NCBI GenBank assembly: GCA_012728025.1 | Contig: JAAYFX010000158.1 | Location: forward strand, 1-6,056 | Direction of reading: 5' to 3' | Origin: Clostridiales bacterium | GTDB taxonomy: Bacteria > Bacillota > Clostridia > Oscillospirales > Oscillospiraceae | DNA length: 6,056 bases | Part shown: one piece after another, positions 4,869 to 6,056 of the stretch | Layout of the letters: each line of letters begins with the position of its first letter | Numbering within the stretch: the first letter of the stretch is position 1 | Notes under the pieces: generated by a model | Databases searched by the model: none | Told to the model about the DNA's origin: nothing | What the model saw: only the letters and a program-made list of their open reading frames with translations | Made by a program: the position numbers and the translations under genes

Positions 4869-6056
4869 ATGGCAATATTGAAAAATAGTATTGTAAGAAA
4901 AATAGGTCTGGCAATTTTTCTTTTTGTCATGATTATGTTTTTCTCGTATTATTTGTTTTTAAATATGCAAATCAAAAAACATCTTGAACAGCAAGGCAAG
5001 GAGCATTTGATGAATGAATCTCAATACCTTTGCTCCGAGATAGTTGCGTTTTTGCAAAAATATGTTGTAATTGTGGAGCAGGCAAAAAATAATCGTGACT
5101 TTATTGTCTTTTCAAAAGAAGTTGAAGACCGCTCCATAAAAAGGGAGCATCCTTTATTTGCCGTTGTTACAAAACAGCTTGACGAAATTTGTGATTTGGA
5201 TGAAAATATATCTCAGGCATATCTTGCCTTAGCTTCTGCAAGCGATATAATTACCAGTGATTATTATTATGAAATCAGCCCCGATTACGATTTGTCGGTT
5301 AGGCAGTGGTATAAAAACACCATAGAAGAAAATAAAACATCTATTACCACCCCTTATATAGACCTTATAACAAATAAAACCGCCATATCATTCACAACGC
5401 CTTTGATGTATGAGGATGAGCTTTTAGGTGCCTTCGGCATTGACATATTGGTGGAAGACCTAAACCAAATTATGAGTGACTATAACTCAAAAACTAAGTC
5501 GGATATTGGTTTGATATATAAAAACGGTCAAATTCTTTATAACTCCGGTTTAAATGACACAACTGACCCTATTGATATGTTTATACAGGACATTCTGTCT
5601 GAAGAAGAAGCCAGCAAACTTCTATCCGGAGATGATGGTATTGAGACATACAACTTCAACGGGGAGCAAAAATATATTGCTTACCTTCCCGTAGATAATA
5701 CAAGCCTTATAGTTTACACTAATATATTAAAATCTGACTTAACATCACAAGTGCAAAAGTTTATGTATATAAACTTAAGTATTTTACTGGGGTTATTAGT
5801 TGTGATAACGGGGTTTTTGTTTGTCCTTGAAAAAGTTCTTTCAAGACCCTTAATCAATATCTCCAGAGAGGTTGAAAGTTACAGCAACAACAACTCTATA
5901 TCCCTGCCAGAAAAATATATAAACAGAAGTGATGAAATCGGTATCTTATCCAAGGGCATAGCCTTTATGCTTAACAATATATCCGATTACATTTTAAAGC
6001 TTGAAGAAATGAACAGGGCCTTACACGAGGCTAAGGAAGTAATAAACAGGGATAGG
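4869..6056 (+). CDS. Membrane sensor with dCache_1 and HAMP domains, 3'-truncated by window edge
   Basis: The frame is open for 396 codons to the last base, so the protein is incomplete. Order of parts: short cytoplasmic N-terminus; TM helix 1 (about 12-31); extracellular region (about 32-298) with the double Cache fold; TM helix 2 (about 299-320); HAMP domain (about 321-372) with the conserved Pro in SRPL (325-328) and DEIG (355-358); then the start of a coiled coil (about 373-396). The membrane-distal Cache module shows YDLSVRQWY (140-148), PYIDLITNK (162-170) and GAFGIDIL (187-194), typical of dCache_1. Residues Y140, R145, W147, Y148, Y163 and D192 match the amino-acid-binding set known in such domains. 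The output lies beyond the window and may be a GGDEF, EAL/HD-GYP, histidine kinase or chemoreceptor module. ATG 4869 is preceded by AAGAGG (4855-4860) 8 nt upstream, a modest ribosome binding site. The gene is visibly more AT-rich than pheT and the kinase gene. It is divergent from the kinase gene. Confidence 0.88.
   Translation, partial: MAILKNSIVRKIGLAIFLFVMIMFFSYYLFLNMQIKKHLEQQGKEHLMNESQYLCSEIVAFLQKYVVIVEQAKNNRDFIVFSKEVEDRSIKREHPLFAVVTKQLDEICDLDENISQAYLALASASDIITSDYYYEISPDYDLSVRQWYKNTIEENKTSITTPYIDLITNKTAISFTTPLMYEDELLGAFGIDILVEDLNQIMSDYNSKTKSDIGLIYKNGQILYNSGLNDTTDPIDMFIQDILSEEEASKLLSGDDGIETYNFNGEQKYIAYLPVDNTSLIVYTNILKSDLTSQVQKFMYINLSILLGLLVVITGFLFVLEKVLSRPLINISREVESYSNNNSISLPEKYINRSDEIGILSKGIAFMLNNISDYILKLEEMNRALHEAKEVINRDR

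Overview
The window looks like a chromosomal segment from a low-to-moderate GC Bacillota, most likely class Clostridia. The evidence is the IreB-family regulatory protein (a Bacillota family), AGGAGG-type ribosome binding sites, consensus sigma-A-like promoters, a CCA-encoding tRNA gene, and short, mostly independently transcribed units. No mobile element, CRISPR array or phage gene was seen.

Layout. Positions 1-1950 hold the C-terminal ~80% of pheT (phenylalanyl-tRNA synthetase beta chain), cut by the left edge. A promoter in the next 100 bp drives ireB (2053-2295), a small phosphoprotein regulator linked to PASTA Ser/Thr kinase signalling, which ends in a 16-bp perfect terminator hairpin. 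A perfect-consensus promoter then drives a tRNA-Gln(CUG) gene (2437-2510), closed by a strong terminator. After an AT-rich spacer comes a DsrE-family sulfur-relay-like protein (2956-3294) with a structured leader. Its terminator is a near copy of the tRNA terminator. On the minus strand lies a PfkB-family sugar kinase (3455-4399), probably a fructokinase. Its promoter is followed at once by a 32-bp palindrome. After a long AT-rich divergent intergenic region, a membrane sensor begins at 4869 and runs off the right edge: TM helix, dCache_1 extracellular domain, TM helix, HAMP. Its output domain lies outside the window.

How the genes relate. They do not form one operon. pheT and tRNA-Gln serve translation. 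ireB and the dCache receptor are signalling components. The DsrE protein and sugar kinase are metabolic genes with their own control regions. Each unit has its own promoter and most have their own terminator.

The points most worth a second look are the complete amino-acid-binding residue set in the dCache domain, the palindrome at the start of the kinase transcript, the duplicated terminator module with conserved loop, and the nested hairpin in the dsrE leader. I see no evidence for a wholly new system. All assignments come from reading the sequence and recalling family features; no database search was run.
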